The notes under the pieces: model-generated
What the model saw: only the letters and a program-made list of their open reading frames with translations
What the model was told of the DNA's origin: nothing
The model's database searches: none
Program-made: the position numbers and the translations under genes
Part shown: piece by piece, positions 51,699 through 61,777 of the stretch
How positions within the stretch are numbered: the first letter of the stretch is position 1
How the letters are laid out: each line of letters begins with the position of its first letter
NCBI GenBank assembly: GCA_023394615.1
Contig: JAEXAI010000012.1
Location: 124,001-188,000 of the forward strand
Direction of reading: 5' to 3'
From: Actinomycetes bacterium
GTDB lineage: Bacteria; Actinomycetota; Coriobacteriia; Coriobacteriales; Eggerthellaceae
Length of the DNA: 64,000 nt

Positions 51699-54413
51699 TC
51701 ACGCTTTATGTACGCTGACCGCACAAACTTTCAATTCCGGCACACTCACCAAAGGATCGAGTGCCGCATGCGTCAGCACATTGCTGTTGCCATCTTCGAA
51801 ATGAAACGGCATCCATACCTGACCCGGATTCGTCTTTTCGGAAACGCGCGCCACAGATGCAATCGTCCCGCGCCTCGATGACACCGATACTTTATCGCCA
51901 TCGGCTATGCCCAAACGCTGGGCATCAGAGGCGTTTACCTCGATGAATGACGTATCTTCCATGGCCGACAGACCTTCCGTCTTATCGGTCATGGCCCTCG
52001 CGTTGTACTGCGAAAGCACGCGTCCAGTCATCATGATGAACGGATAGAATTCATCGGGCTGCTCTGCGGAAGGCCGAAAGGCCAGCGTGGAGAACTTCCC
52101 CACCCCTCGCGTGAAGCGGCTTTTGTGCAAAATGGGCGTACCAGGGTGATCGGGTGTCAAACATGGCCATTGCAAACCACGTCCTGCGAGCTCATCACTG
52201 TCCAATCTTTCATGCGATATTCCACCATAGTTGGGCGTGAGGCTTGCAATCTCATCCATTATCTGAGCAGCAGATAGATGCTTTTGCGGGTACCCCATAC
52301 GAATCATAATCGCAGCGAATATATCAGTATCGAGCTTTGTGTCGCCTTTTATCTGCACCGCCTTGCGCACACGCTGCACGCGTCGCTCAGTATTTGTGAA
52401 GGTTCCCTCTTTTTCCGCAAAACTACGTCCAGGCAACACCACGTCGGCCATTTTGGCGGTCTCAGTTAAAAACAGATCATCGACCACGAGGAAGTCTAGG
52501 CATTCCAACGCATGCTTCACGTGCGTCACATCCGCATCGGTGCGCATAGGATCCTCACCGAACAAGAACAGGCCCCTGATGTCGCCTTCTTCCATCGCCT
52601 GAAAGCACTCGGTAGCACGCAAGCCCGGTTTTGCACGCAGCTTCACACCCCACGCATCTTCGAACTTGCGCACGGCTGCCGGATCGGCCAAACGCTGATA
52701 ACCTGTGAAATCGGAGGGCATCGCGCCCATATCACATGCACCCTGCACATTGTTCTGCCCGCGCAAAGGGTTCACACCGCAACCAGCACGACCCAGGTTG
52801 CCGCATACCATAGCCAGATTCGAAAGCGCCATCACGCCGTCGGTGCCAGTAGTATGCTCGGTCACACCCAGACAGTACATGATAGAGGCTCGCTCAGCCG
52901 TTGCATATGTTTTTGCAGCCTCGACCACTTCGCACGACTTGATGCCGCAAATCTCAGCCACGTGCTGCGGGGTGTATTCTTGTACCGCTTTGACCATCTC
53001 GTCGAAGCCCTCGGTGCGCGACTTCACGAACTCCCCGTCAGACAAGCCCTCTTCAATAATGACGTGTATCATGCCGTTTACCAACGCCACGTTGGTGCCG
53101 GGCTTTATCTTCAGATGCACGTCTGCTGATGCCGTAAGGCCGATATCGCGCGGGTCCACCACAATCAGCCGTGTGCCGCGTGCCACTGCTTGGCGGATTT
53201 GCATACCCAATACGGGATGAGCCTCTTCGGGATTCGATCCAACCAACATGATGACATCGGATTTCTGCGTTGCGTCGGCGATGGTGTTCGTCATCGCCCC
53301 GGAACCTAGAGTTATTGCCAGACCGGCAACCGTTGGAGCGTGTCAAACACGGGCACAGTTGTCGATGTTACTGGTTCTAAAAGCCACCCGCGCCATCTTT
53401 TGGAACAGATACACGTCTTCGTTGGTCGAGCGCGAACACGCGAACGCCGCGATGGATTTGCCACCGTATTCTTCGCGCAAATCAGTAAAGCGCTCGGCCA
53501 CGAGGTTTAAGGCCTCATCCCAAGAAGCTTCTTCGAGCTCGCCGGTTTCGCGATTCCGCACAAGCGGCGTACGGAGACGCTGGGGAGAATCGACGAAATC
53601 GAAACTGCCTGAACGTCCTTTTACACACAAAAGCCCTTTGTTGGCAGGTCCGTCACCACCTTGCGTATCCACTATCCGGCCATCATGCACCACCAAATCC
53701 AACTGGCAGCCCACCCCGCAATGGGGGCAAGTGGTACGCACGCGCTCCACTTCATCTTCGCGATAGGCGCTATGGCGGCGCATAGTCAGCGCGCCTGTGG
53801 GACACGCTTGCACGCAATTACCGCATGATTCGCACGTCGTCTGTTTCCAGTCAGGACCGAACGGCGCTTGGATAACGGTGTCCACGCCTTGCTTGCCAGC
53901 CTGCAGCGAGTGGTTGCCTGCTACTTGGTTGCAAGCGCCTGTGCAACGCTGGCATCCGATGCACAGATTCGCATCGAACTCGATGAACGGGTTGCCCTCC
54001 ACGATAGGAGTCTTGACCGATTGCGTCTTCGCAAACGTGCCTGTGCGCACGCCGTACTCAGCGCACAGATTTTGCAGCTCGCAGGCACCGTTTTGCACGC
54101 AATCTGCGCAATCGTCCAACGTGTCAATACCATGTTGGGAAAGTATCAAATCCAGCGCGCAGCATCGGTATGCACGAAGCGTTTCGGATTGCGTACGCAC
54201 GACCATGTCGTTTTGCACCAATGTGGCACAAGCAGGCTGCGGGTAAGCACTGCCCTTCACGTCCACCACGCACAAACGGCACGATGCGATATCGCTACAG
54301 TTTTTCAGATAGCACAAAGTCGGGATTTTGACCCCGGCCGCCTCAGCGGCATCCAGAATTGTCGATCTCTCATCAACCTGCACGGCAATGCCGTCAATGG
54401 TTATATCAAACAT
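51699..54413 (-). CDS. fdhA: selenocysteine-containing formate dehydrogenase alpha subunit (TGA at 53345-53343 read as Sec)
   Basis: Molybdenum or tungsten bis-MGD enzyme oxidising formate to CO2 in the cytoplasm. The frame from ATG 54413 to 51699 is 905 codons with one in-frame TGA at codon 357. The context NCARV-TGA-HAPTVAGL is the Sec site of formate dehydrogenases, and a SECIS hairpin follows. Domains: 2Fe-2S ferredoxin (1-80, CxxxxCxxC in YLKNCSDIASCRLC), a His/Cys cluster, two 4Fe-4S (CIGCQRCTGAC; CESCGNCVQACP), a proximal cluster (CPHCGVGC...LLCVKGR), then the catalytic domains. NuoG-like N-terminus means NAD(P)-linked and soluble. AAGGAGG precedes the start; it overlaps the upstream flavoprotein gene by 8 bp. 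Confidence 0.95.
53314..53330 (-). promoter_or_regulatory. bacterial SECIS hairpin of fdhA
   Basis: Twelve bases after the Sec TGA the minus strand reads GTTGCC-GGTCT-GGCAAT, a 6-bp stem with a GGTCT loop. Escherichia coli fdhF has GGTTGCAGGTCTGCACC at the same distance. This recruits SelB for selenocysteine insertion. Confidence 0.88.
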
Positions 54414-56244
54414 AGCGATCCCTGCCTCCTTCAAGCACACCGCAACCGAAATGATCGCAGCGCAAACAGCGCGCACATTCCTGGAGCACCTCTTCCTCAC
54501 TCATATGCCCCTCGACGCATTCGAAGTCAGTCTTGCGTTCGCGAGCAGGTCTCTCGACCAAGTCCACACGCCCCTTCGGAACGCGATCATTGGCATGGGC
54601 CTCGGGGGCCGGATAAGGTCTGGGCAATTTATGGTGGTGGCCCAGGTATTCGTCAATATTGCGCGCAGCCACTTTCCCCGCCGCGATGGCACGGATAACC
54701 GTAGATGGACCCGTCTGGCAATCGCCTCCTGCGAACACGCCGTCAAAACCCGGCACGTTCAAGTGGTCGTCGGCTTTCACACGACCCCATTCTATCTGCA
54801 TGCCAAATGCCTCGAATGCTGCCGAATCCACGCTCTGCCCTGCCGCTATCAAAACCACGTCGGCCGGTATGTGCATATGCGGTTTATTCGCATCCACGGG
54901 AGACGGACGGCCACCCTTCACAGGACCGATCATCTGCGGTTGGGTCACCAGCGCTTTGCAATTGCCCGCATCGTCCATCTCTATACGAAAAGGCGACTGC
55001 AGCGTCATCATCTCCACACCTTCGGCCGCAGCGCTCTCTATCTCCGCATCCAACGCCGTCATGTCTTCTTTTCTGCGCCGATACACAATATTTACCTGCT
55101 CGGCATGCGCGCGCACGGCCGTACGGGCGCAGTCCATGGCCACGTTGCCACCGCCCACAACCGCCACTCGTTTACCGGTGAAATCCGGGTAGTCGCCGTC
55201 TCCAATGCGTCGCAGCATATCCACAGCCGATACCACGCCCGTGGCTTCGGTGCCCGCTATACGCAGCATCTTGCCCTTCTGCGCCCCGATGGCCACGTAT
55301 GCCGCATCAAAGGACTGCATAATCTCGCGCATTGATGTCTCTCGCACGGTGTGATTCAAAAGGACGCTTATACCGCCTGCAGCCAGTATGCCCTCAATAT
55401 CCTGATCAAGGCGCTGCCGTGGAAATCGATAGGCCGGAATACCGTATCTGAGCATGCCGCCCAGCTGAGCCTTATCTTCGAATACCACCACGGAATGCCC
55501 CATGAGTGCTAAATAATATGCGCAGGTCAGGCCGCTGGGCCCACCCCCCACGACCGCAACACGATGGCCTGTTTCCACATTGCGCGGAAGCGGCAGTGCT
55601 CTGTCGGCGCTCACTTGGTCCACGGCATATTTCTTGATGCCACGAATATTCACAGGCGCGTCCAAAAGCGTACGTCGGCACGGCGACTCACAGGGATGCT
55701 CGCACACAAAAGCGCACGCAGTAGGGAACGGATTGTCTTGGCGCACCGTATTCACGGCCTGATCGTATTCGCCGCGCGCCACCCGTTCGATATAGGCGGG
55801 CACATCTACATGCGCGGGGCATGCCGCCTCACATGGCAACAGCTGGCCTATACCCGATGCGCATCCGCCCTTGTGCACATGGCTGTCGTATTCGTCGGCA
55901 AACACATCCATTCCTTGAAGCAGGGCATTGGCTGCTTCATAGCCAATAGCACAATCAGATGTGGCTCGCACCATTTCCGCAAGTTCGCTTAAACGCAAGT
56001 AGTCGGAATCGTCGGCTTCGCAATGCACGATTTTCTGCAACAGCGCCACCATCTGAGGGAGACCCTGGGCGCAGGGAACGCACTTTCCGCACGTTTGCGC
56101 GGCAGCTGCCTGCAAAAGAGACAGCTCCGCCGCCAACGGGCAGATGCCCGGCGGCATGGTGCGCACCCGACGTTCGAATCGTTGCGAAACGTTGGCAAGC
56201 TGCGCATCGGCGCTGCTCGCCGGCGCTATGGATAGCTCGGCCAT
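54406..56244 (-). CDS. NuoF C-terminal/GltD-type flavoprotein fusion, formate dehydrogenase partner
   Basis: 612-residue electron-transfer subunit. Residues 1-115 match the C-terminal 4Fe-4S domain of NuoF (CGKCVPCAQG at 52-61, a fourth Cys near 97). Residues 120-560 match the small subunit of glutamate synthase: CEAACP and CEHPCESPCRR for iron-sulfur centres, AVVGGGPSGLTCAYYLA for FAD, AVVGGGNVAMDCARTA for NAD(P)H, and FAGGDCQTGPSTVI. A short Cys-rich tail (CARCLRCDHFGC) ends the protein. Expected to pass electrons between formate dehydrogenase and NAD(P). AGGAG ribosome binding site. First gene of the operon. Confidence 0.88.
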   Translation of the reverse strand: MAELSIAPASSADAQLANVSQRFERRVRTMPPGICPLAAELSLLQAAAAQTCGKCVPCAQGLPQMVALLQKIVHCEADDSDYLRLSELAEMVRATSDCAIGYEAANALLQGMDVFADEYDSHVHKGGCASGIGQLLPCEAACPAHVDVPAYIERVARGEYDQAVNTVRQDNPFPTACAFVCEHPCESPCRRTLLDAPVNIRGIKKYAVDQVSADRALPLPRNVETGHRVAVVGGGPSGLTCAYYLALMGHSVVVFEDKAQLGGMLRYGIPAYRFPRQRLDQDIEGILAAGGISVLLNHTVRETSMREIMQSFDAAYVAIGAQKGKMLRIAGTEATGVVSAVDMLRRIGDGDYPDFTGKRVAVVGGGNVAMDCARTAVRAHAEQVNIVYRRRKEDMTALDAEIESAAAEGVEMMTLQSPFRIEMDDAGNCKALVTQPQMIGPVKGGRPSPVDANKPHMHIPADVVLIAAGQSVDSAAFEAFGMQIEWGRVKADDHLNVPGFDGVFAGGDCQTGPSTVIRAIAAGKVAARNIDEYLGHHHKLPRPYPAPEAHANDRVPKGRVDLVERPARERKTDFECVEGHMSEEEVLQECARCLRCDHFGCGVLEGGRDRYV

Positions 56245-56468
56245 TATGCTCCTATATGTTTCCTCGCGATGGTCCGGATAAAGGACCCTCGATATGATTC
56301 AGCGTCGACGACTCTTCCTGATGGTCCCGTCAACGTCGAAAATGAAAAAGCTATTATACATCGCTGTGCTAGCGTGTATGGTTTTCCATCAATGTATCAC
56401 TGCGACCAACCCACAATATCCTGTTTGTCATGAACGGATTAAAATATGAGCATTTCCGACGTATAAAG

Positions 56469-56498
56469 CCGACAAATCCCACCCACGAGACTTATAAT
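56469..56498 (+). promoter_or_regulatory. promoter of the soluble hybrid kinase gene
   Basis: CCGACA, 18-nt spacer, TATAAT (56493-56498), about 70 bp before the ATG. The divergent formate dehydrogenase operon starts 225 bp away. Confidence 0.5.
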
Positions 56499-56569
56499 GG
56501 GTAGTGCAAAGACCACAATTATCTTGCAAGGCTTCTAAAAGGCGCATCCTGTGCAAAGGAGCAGAAACC

Positions 56570-59467
56570 ATGAACTCGCATGATACTCAGCACCGTCCCC
56601 ACGACCTCTCGGGCAAAAACGGGTGTAACCTCTCAGTAACCGATGCGGACTCCCCTCGCCAAGACAACCCTGAAAGCCGTGCGCTCGATGCGCTGCGCGA
56701 AAGCGAGGAGCGTTTTCGCATCGCTATCGAAAACTCCGACATCTCCTTCTGGACATACGAATACACAGATGGAAGGATCACCAACTCCGCTTCTTCCAAT
56801 TTATGCCGCAAAAACGAAGAACTCTTGGAAAACGTACCGGATTCCATCATCGAATCAGGTGCGGTAAGAAAAGATTCCATTGATTCATTTCGCAAGCTCT
56901 ATGAAGACCTGAAATCAGGTGCTGAGACCGCATCGGCGGACATTTGGTTTAAAAAGCGCGATGGCGACGGCTGGTGGTGCGAGCATATCTACTACACCAA
57001 TGTTTTCGACGACGACGGTCATCCCGTGCGCGCTTATGCAGTAGGCAAAGACGTGACCGCGCAGAAAAACGCGGAGAAACGCTATCGAACTAAAGAGGTA
57101 TTTGCCGATGCATCCCAGAGTAATCTGCTGGTGAAGGCCCAAGTCGATGTGACGGCTAATACCGTCGTAAGTTATTCGGCGAAAGAGCCCTTCGACATCG
57201 CATTTGCAGGCATGCCCTATGAAGAAAGCATCAATACCTTGGCAGCACACGGGTTCAACGACAACGATCGATTGATTATCCAAAAGAACATGGGCGGGAC
57301 CCACATGCTAAAGGCGTTCATAGACGGGCGAAACACGACCAGCATCGAATACCGTCGCAAGGCGCAAAATGGCAGTGCATTTTGGGTGAACACCATCATC
57401 AAAATGTATCAGAGCACCGATACCGATGACGTGATGGCGTTTATTTACACCTATGATATCAACGATCGAAGAATCAAGGACGCTATCATCGAAGCAGTCA
57501 CCACACTTGAATTCGACTACATGTCATATATTGATCTAAAAAGCGATCGATACAAGATATTCCAGCGAAACAACCACATCGGAGTGCTGGTACCGGAGCA
57601 ACTTGACAATTACTCGGAATCAGTACCTCAGGTAAACCGCGCCATCGTAGCCGAGAAGGACTTGGAGCGTTCTATCCGGGAAATGTCGCCGGAGGGCATC
57701 CGGCAAAACCTTCGCAATCGAAGCACATTCACAACCTTGTATTCCGTGCGCGACGACTTCGGTGCGTTTCGTCAAAAAAGAATTCAGTATGCCTATCTGG
57801 ACAAGGAAAGCGAACAGGTACTGCTCACGCGCACCGATGTAACCGATTTGCTGATGCAGCAAAAACAACAGCAGGACGTATTGGAAGCAGCGCTGTTGGC
57901 AGCCGAACAGGCAAGCAGCGCGAAAAGCAACTTTCTCTCGCGCATGAGCCACGAGATTCGCACGCCCATGAACGCCATTATTGGCATGTCGGCAATCGCC
58001 GCTAGCTCCATTGGCGACGACAGCAAAGTGGAAGACTGCATATCAAAGATTGGCATCTCATCGCGCTACCTGCTTTCGCTGATTAACGACATCTTGGATA
58101 TGAGCCGCATCGAAAGCGGCAAGATGCTGCTCGCCAATGAGAAGATTCCTTTCGAGGAATTCATCAATGGCATCAATTCTATATGCTACACGCAAGCCGA
58201 GGCGAAGGGTATCGATTATGAAAGCGTCATAGACCCCAGCATCGAGGACTACTACATGGGCGACGCGATGAAATTGCAGCAAGTTTTGGTGAACATCGTG
58301 GCGAATGCCGTGAAATTCACTGACCCAGGCGGCAGGGTCGTTTTCAGCGCACGACAGGCGAAAAGAGATGCTTCGACAGCAACGCTGCGCTTCGTCGTAA
58401 ACGATACGGGTTGCGGTATTTCCGAAGAGTTCATGCCGCACTTGTTCGAGGCGTTCGCCCAAGAGCGCACGGACAGCACGATGCCTTACGGCGGCACCGG
58501 ATTAGGGCTTGCCATCTGCAAGAATCTGGTAGATATGATGGACGGCAGCATAAACGTACGCAGCATCATAGGCTCAGGCACGGAATTTAGCGTAGATGTG
58601 AAACTGGGCGCATCCGAGGATGCCCGCACCCGCTATCTGAATCTGTCGTTTTCCGAGTTCGACGATTTGAAAACGCTGGTGGTAGACGATGACGCAGTCG
58701 TGTGCCAAAACGCTATGATTACGCTGAAAGAAATCGGCGTGAGCGCCGAATGGGTGAACAGCGGCATGGCGGCCATAGAGCGCGTTGAGCAGGAATGTGC
58801 GAGGGCCCTGCCCTTCGACATGATTCTGATTGATTGGAAGATGCCCGACATGAACGGCATCGAGACCACGCGGCATATACGCAAGATTGTCGGTCCAGAT
58901 ACCACTATCATTATCGTAACCGCCTACGACTGGGCCAACATCGAGCATGATGCGAAAAGCGCAGGCGCAAACCTACTGGTCAGCAAACCGCTCTTCAAAT
59001 CTACGCTCATCTCCGCGTTCGAGAAGGCCTTGGGCAAACAGGAGGAGAAAGCCACCCTGATTGACGATGATTTCAGCTTCGAGGGTAAACGTGTGCTTCT
59101 GGCTGAAGATCATCCACTCAATATCGAAGTTGCCGAAAAACTGCTGGAAAGCCACGGCTTTCAGGTGGAAGTCGCTCAAAACGGCCTGCGTGCACTTGAG
59201 ATGTTCACAACGACGCCCGTCGGTTACTACGATGCAGTGCTCATGGACATACGCATGCCGCAAATGGACGGGCTGCAGGCAGCAAGCTCCATTCGTCATT
59301 TAACCAAAGCCGATGCGAAAACCGTGCCCATCATCGCTATGACAGCAAACGCATTTGAAGAAGACGCGGAAAAATCGAAGATAGCTGGCATGAACGCACA
59401 TTTGTCAAAGCCCATCGAGCCCGATCAGATGTTCCAAGTGCTCTATGACTTCATATACGAGCAGTAG
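56570..59467 (+). CDS. soluble PAS hybrid histidine kinase with two receiver domains
   Basis: 965-residue cytoplasmic sensor without membrane helices. Order: PAS (about 45-180, ESEERFRIAIENSDISFWTY), two less clear PAS-like regions, HisKA (FLSRMSHEIRTPMNAIIGMS), HATPase with intact N-box (LVNIVANAVKFT), G1 (NDTGCGISEEF) and G2 (GGTGLGLAICKNL), receiver 1 (VVDDDAVVCQN; LIDWKMPDMNG) and receiver 2 (LLAEDHPLNIEVAE; LMDIRMPQMDG). All catalytic residues are present. ATG 56570 follows AAAGGAG; the upstream extension to 56504 is not used. No output domain or partner regulator nearby; it shares the site with a diguanylate cyclase. Confidence 0.92.
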   Translation: MNSHDTQHRPHDLSGKNGCNLSVTDADSPRQDNPESRALDALRESEERFRIAIENSDISFWTYEYTDGRITNSASSNLCRKNEELLENVPDSIIESGAVRKDSIDSFRKLYEDLKSGAETASADIWFKKRDGDGWWCEHIYYTNVFDDDGHPVRAYAVGKDVTAQKNAEKRYRTKEVFADASQSNLLVKAQVDVTANTVVSYSAKEPFDIAFAGMPYEESINTLAAHGFNDNDRLIIQKNMGGTHMLKAFIDGRNTTSIEYRRKAQNGSAFWVNTIIKMYQSTDTDDVMAFIYTYDINDRRIKDAIIEAVTTLEFDYMSYIDLKSDRYKIFQRNNHIGVLVPEQLDNYSESVPQVNRAIVAEKDLERSIREMSPEGIRQNLRNRSTFTTLYSVRDDFGAFRQKRIQYAYLDKESEQVLLTRTDVTDLLMQQKQQQDVLEAALLAAEQASSAKSNFLSRMSHEIRTPMNAIIGMSAIAASSIGDDSKVEDCISKIGISSRYLLSLINDILDMSRIESGKMLLANEKIPFEEFINGINSICYTQAEAKGIDYESVIDPSIEDYYMGDAMKLQQVLVNIVANAVKFTDPGGRVVFSARQAKRDASTATLRFVVNDTGCGISEEFMPHLFEAFAQERTDSTMPYGGTGLGLAICKNLVDMMDGSINVRSIIGSGTEFSVDVKLGASEDARTRYLNLSFSEFDDLKTLVVDDDAVVCQNAMITLKEIGVSAEWVNSGMAAIERVEQECARALPFDMILIDWKMPDMNGIETTRHIRKIVGPDTTIIIVTAYDWANIEHDAKSAGANLLVSKPLFKSTLISAFEKALGKQEEKATLIDDDFSFEGKRVLLAEDHPLNIEVAEKLLESHGFQVEVAQNGLRALEMFTTTPVGYYDAVLMDIRMPQMDGLQAASSIRHLTKADAKTVPIIAMTANAFEEDAEKSKIAGMNAHLSKPIEPDQMFQVLYDFIYEQ

Positions 59468-59549
59468 GCGCGGTGCCGAGCGCTGATTTGCCGCGCAAAA
59501 CTATCAGCGCACCCACACGCGACCCTTTCGTCCACCAGACTGCTTTTCT

Positions 59550-60707
59550 TTATGCCTGCACGGATTTCATCTGCACTTTGTCAGCATACATCGCCTCATC
59601 TGCCTGTTCGAGAAGGCGACTAACGTCATCGTCGTCTTTGCAGGTGCCAATTGCGATACCTATGCCCGCCTGCAAGGAAAAAGGACAATCGGCAAATGAA
59701 TCTTTGCTGCCCAGTTCTTTGCGGATTGCATATTGCACCTCTTCGATATCCTTTTGAGTGAAATCGATGCCCACAATCAAGAACTCATCTCCGCCGTAGC
59801 GGCATAAAAACGGCCTTCCTGATATGGCAGTGCATGCCCGTTTCAATGCAGTTGCGGAATCCACCAAAGCACGGTCGCCCACTTGGTGTCCATAATTGTC
59901 GTTGAGCAGCTTGAAATTGTTCAAATCCAGCATAATGACAGTAAACGTTACGGCTTGCTCATCTTCAAGCAATTCCGCAATAAAGTTGTCCAGACCTCGT
60001 CGATTGTTTAATCCCGTCAAAGCGTCCGTGATAATCTGATTTTCCATCTCGTTAAGATAAATGAGCACGACGGAAATGGTTATGCCCACCTGAGTGGACG
60101 TGACACCGTAAAACAGCATCTGCACCATGCTGCCCACAAAAGGCGCGATGATAAAGTACAGAAGCGGCATCAATTCCTGCCGCCGCAGCTTGTTCTTCTC
60201 GTGGGAAATCGCCCACGCAGTGCGCACCAATGGGTAGATCATATAAAGCCACATGATTGCCCAATGGAAATAGATGCCATCGGCGCGCGAGTAGTCGCCA
60301 TGCTCATCTACGGTGAAAAGGAAATGGGTGAATGGGTCGACCAAGGCCACAACAGTGAAAATGAGCAAGGGCGCAGCTAGCACGAAAATGCGCCGCTTGT
60401 TCGAGCTGTTCGATAGCCCGAGCTTCCTTTCTACGAACACCGTCCAAATAAAACCGATTACCACCAGCAGCTCGAAGAAAAACAGATTGCTGATTTCAGA
60501 AACCAAACCGTTCGCAGGAATATCCCACCCATTCGCGATACCCGCTATCAGATCTGTCGCGCAAAGCGCAACAGTGGCCCACATTAAAATATCAAAGACT
60601 GCTTCGTTTTCGGAAAGGCGATCCTTTCCCTTTCGCAGCTGTGCATTGAACAGTAGCATGACAATAATGCAAATAAGGTTTGTTTCAATGTAGTAAACAA
60701 CATACAT
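59550..60707 (-). CDS. membrane-bound GGDEF diguanylate cyclase
   Basis: Synthesises cyclic di-GMP. 385 residues: six or seven membrane helices (1-220) then a GGDEF domain with DALTGLNNRRGLD and the active RYGGDEF. The inhibitory RxxD site, expected five residues before GGDEF, is absent (sequence SGRPFLCRY). No sensor domain besides the membrane part. Convergent with the hybrid kinase gene (83 bp between stops). Confidence 0.9.
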   Translation of the reverse strand: MYVVYYIETNLICIIVMLLFNAQLRKGKDRLSENEAVFDILMWATVALCATDLIAGIANGWDIPANGLVSEISNLFFFELLVVIGFIWTVFVERKLGLSNSSNKRRIFVLAAPLLIFTVVALVDPFTHFLFTVDEHGDYSRADGIYFHWAIMWLYMIYPLVRTAWAISHEKNKLRRQELMPLLYFIIAPFVGSMVQMLFYGVTSTQVGITISVVLIYLNEMENQIITDALTGLNNRRGLDNFIAELLEDEQAVTFTVIMLDLNNFKLLNDNYGHQVGDRALVDSATALKRACTAISGRPFLCRYGGDEFLIVGIDFTQKDIEEVQYAIRKELGSKDSFADCPFSLQAGIGIAIGTCKDDDDVSRLLEQADEAMYADKVQMKSVQA

Positions 60708-61053
60708 GTGCCCGGCAACAACCGCCTATCTTGTTTCGAGCGTAATTATGCAATGGCCGCTCTCGCATGCGGCAAGTTGCCTGCTACGGATTAGACCCTC
60801 ACTATAATAAACGTGTTTTCCACTTTACTGAAAAGAAATATACGAAAATTGACACGCTCGAATAGCTATAACCATAAAGCTTTCAAAAGATTCAGCAGTT
60901 TATAGTGCATCGCATCATGGGGTATGCAGCGGACGTATGCAAGGTGCAATATGCCAACTCTTCGAATTTGCGAACCATTTTCATTGACTTTCGCGAAAGG
61001 CGTTATAGCATTTTATACGTACTGACCCACCACAACAGGAAAAGCGTGCCACC
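60708..61053. other. 346-bp divergent intergenic region with a promoter
   Basis: Between the cyclase gene (minus) and the DUF898-like gene (plus). TTGACT (60984-60989), 16-nt spacer, TAGCAT (61006-61011) is a plausible promoter for the latter, about 45 bp before its ATG. TATAAT near 60810 is a further candidate. Confidence 0.45.
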
Positions 61054-61722
61054 ATGGGCAAAGACTCCAGAAGCAACGTTGAAAACAGCAGCATTGATAA
61101 TGCATGCGAAACGATAGATTCAGCAGAAACCTCACCTTCTGCAAGGCTTGCTGATCAAAACATAGATGAGCTTGCAAAAGAGCTGGATGCGAAATTGGGG
61201 GGCGAGCTGAGCGCAGCCATCGAAGCCGACACGCGCGAAGCCGGAAAGCAAGCGGCGGGCAAAAAACACGAGCACCACTACTCCACCATTTTGGTGAACA
61301 AGATTCGATACAACTCCTATTGCGATGAGACCGTGAAAGCATCAATGAAGGTGCATATCAAAAGCGCGCTCATCACCATATTCTCACTGGGCATCGCATA
61401 TCCTTGGGCGCTTTGCCTGAAATACCAGGCCACAGCCCATCATAAGGTCATCTGCGGTCGGCGCATGAAATTCATCGGCGATCCGAAAGAACTGTTCAAG
61501 CACTGGATTACCTGGTGGCTTCTGAGCGTTGTCACCATCGGGTTCTATTCGTTTGCCGTGCATATACGTATGGATCAATGGGTTGTCGCCAATACTGTGT
61601 TCGATGACACGCCGCTCGTCGATGCCGACGAAGCGGAAGCAACCATCAAAGCCTGCATCGAACAAGAAAAACAGCGTAAGAGCCGAGAGCATCTAGAAGA
61701 AGCGGAAAACGCGAGCGCATAA
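61054..61722 (+). CDS. DUF898 (YjgN)-like membrane protein
   Basis: 222 residues: a charged, disordered N-terminus (1-75), then two or three membrane helices with SLGIAYPWALCLKYQ, KFIGDPKELFKHWITWWLLS and TIGFYSFAVHIRMDQWVVANT, echoing the repeated pattern of DUF898 proteins but with about half the usual length, then a charged tail. Function unknown. Its last codons and stop are part of a 20-bp duplication (61708-61768). Confidence 0.68.
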   Translation: MGKDSRSNVENSSIDNACETIDSAETSPSARLADQNIDELAKELDAKLGGELSAAIEADTREAGKQAAGKKHEHHYSTILVNKIRYNSYCDETVKASMKVHIKSALITIFSLGIAYPWALCLKYQATAHHKVICGRRMKFIGDPKELFKHWITWWLLSVVTIGFYSFAVHIRMDQWVVANTVFDDTPLVDADEAEATIKACIEQEKQRKSREHLEEAENASA

Positions 61723-61768
61723 AGCGGCAGACTAACCCGAAAACGAGCAACGCGAGCGCATAAAGCGG
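61708..61768. repeat. 20-bp direct repeat at the end of the DUF898-like gene
   Basis: AACGCGAGCGCATAAAGCGG occurs at 61708-61727 and 61749-61768, a 41-bp period. The first copy includes the stop codon of the gene, so the second is a duplicated gene end, directly abutting the inverted-repeat element at 61778. Confidence 0.85.
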
Positions 61769-61777
61769 AGATTCACG

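Noticed and set aside
51699..54413. Formate dehydrogenase gene broken by a nonsense mutation
   Set aside because: The TGA is at the exact family position of selenocysteine, the frame is kept, both halves are full-length, and a SECIS hairpin follows.
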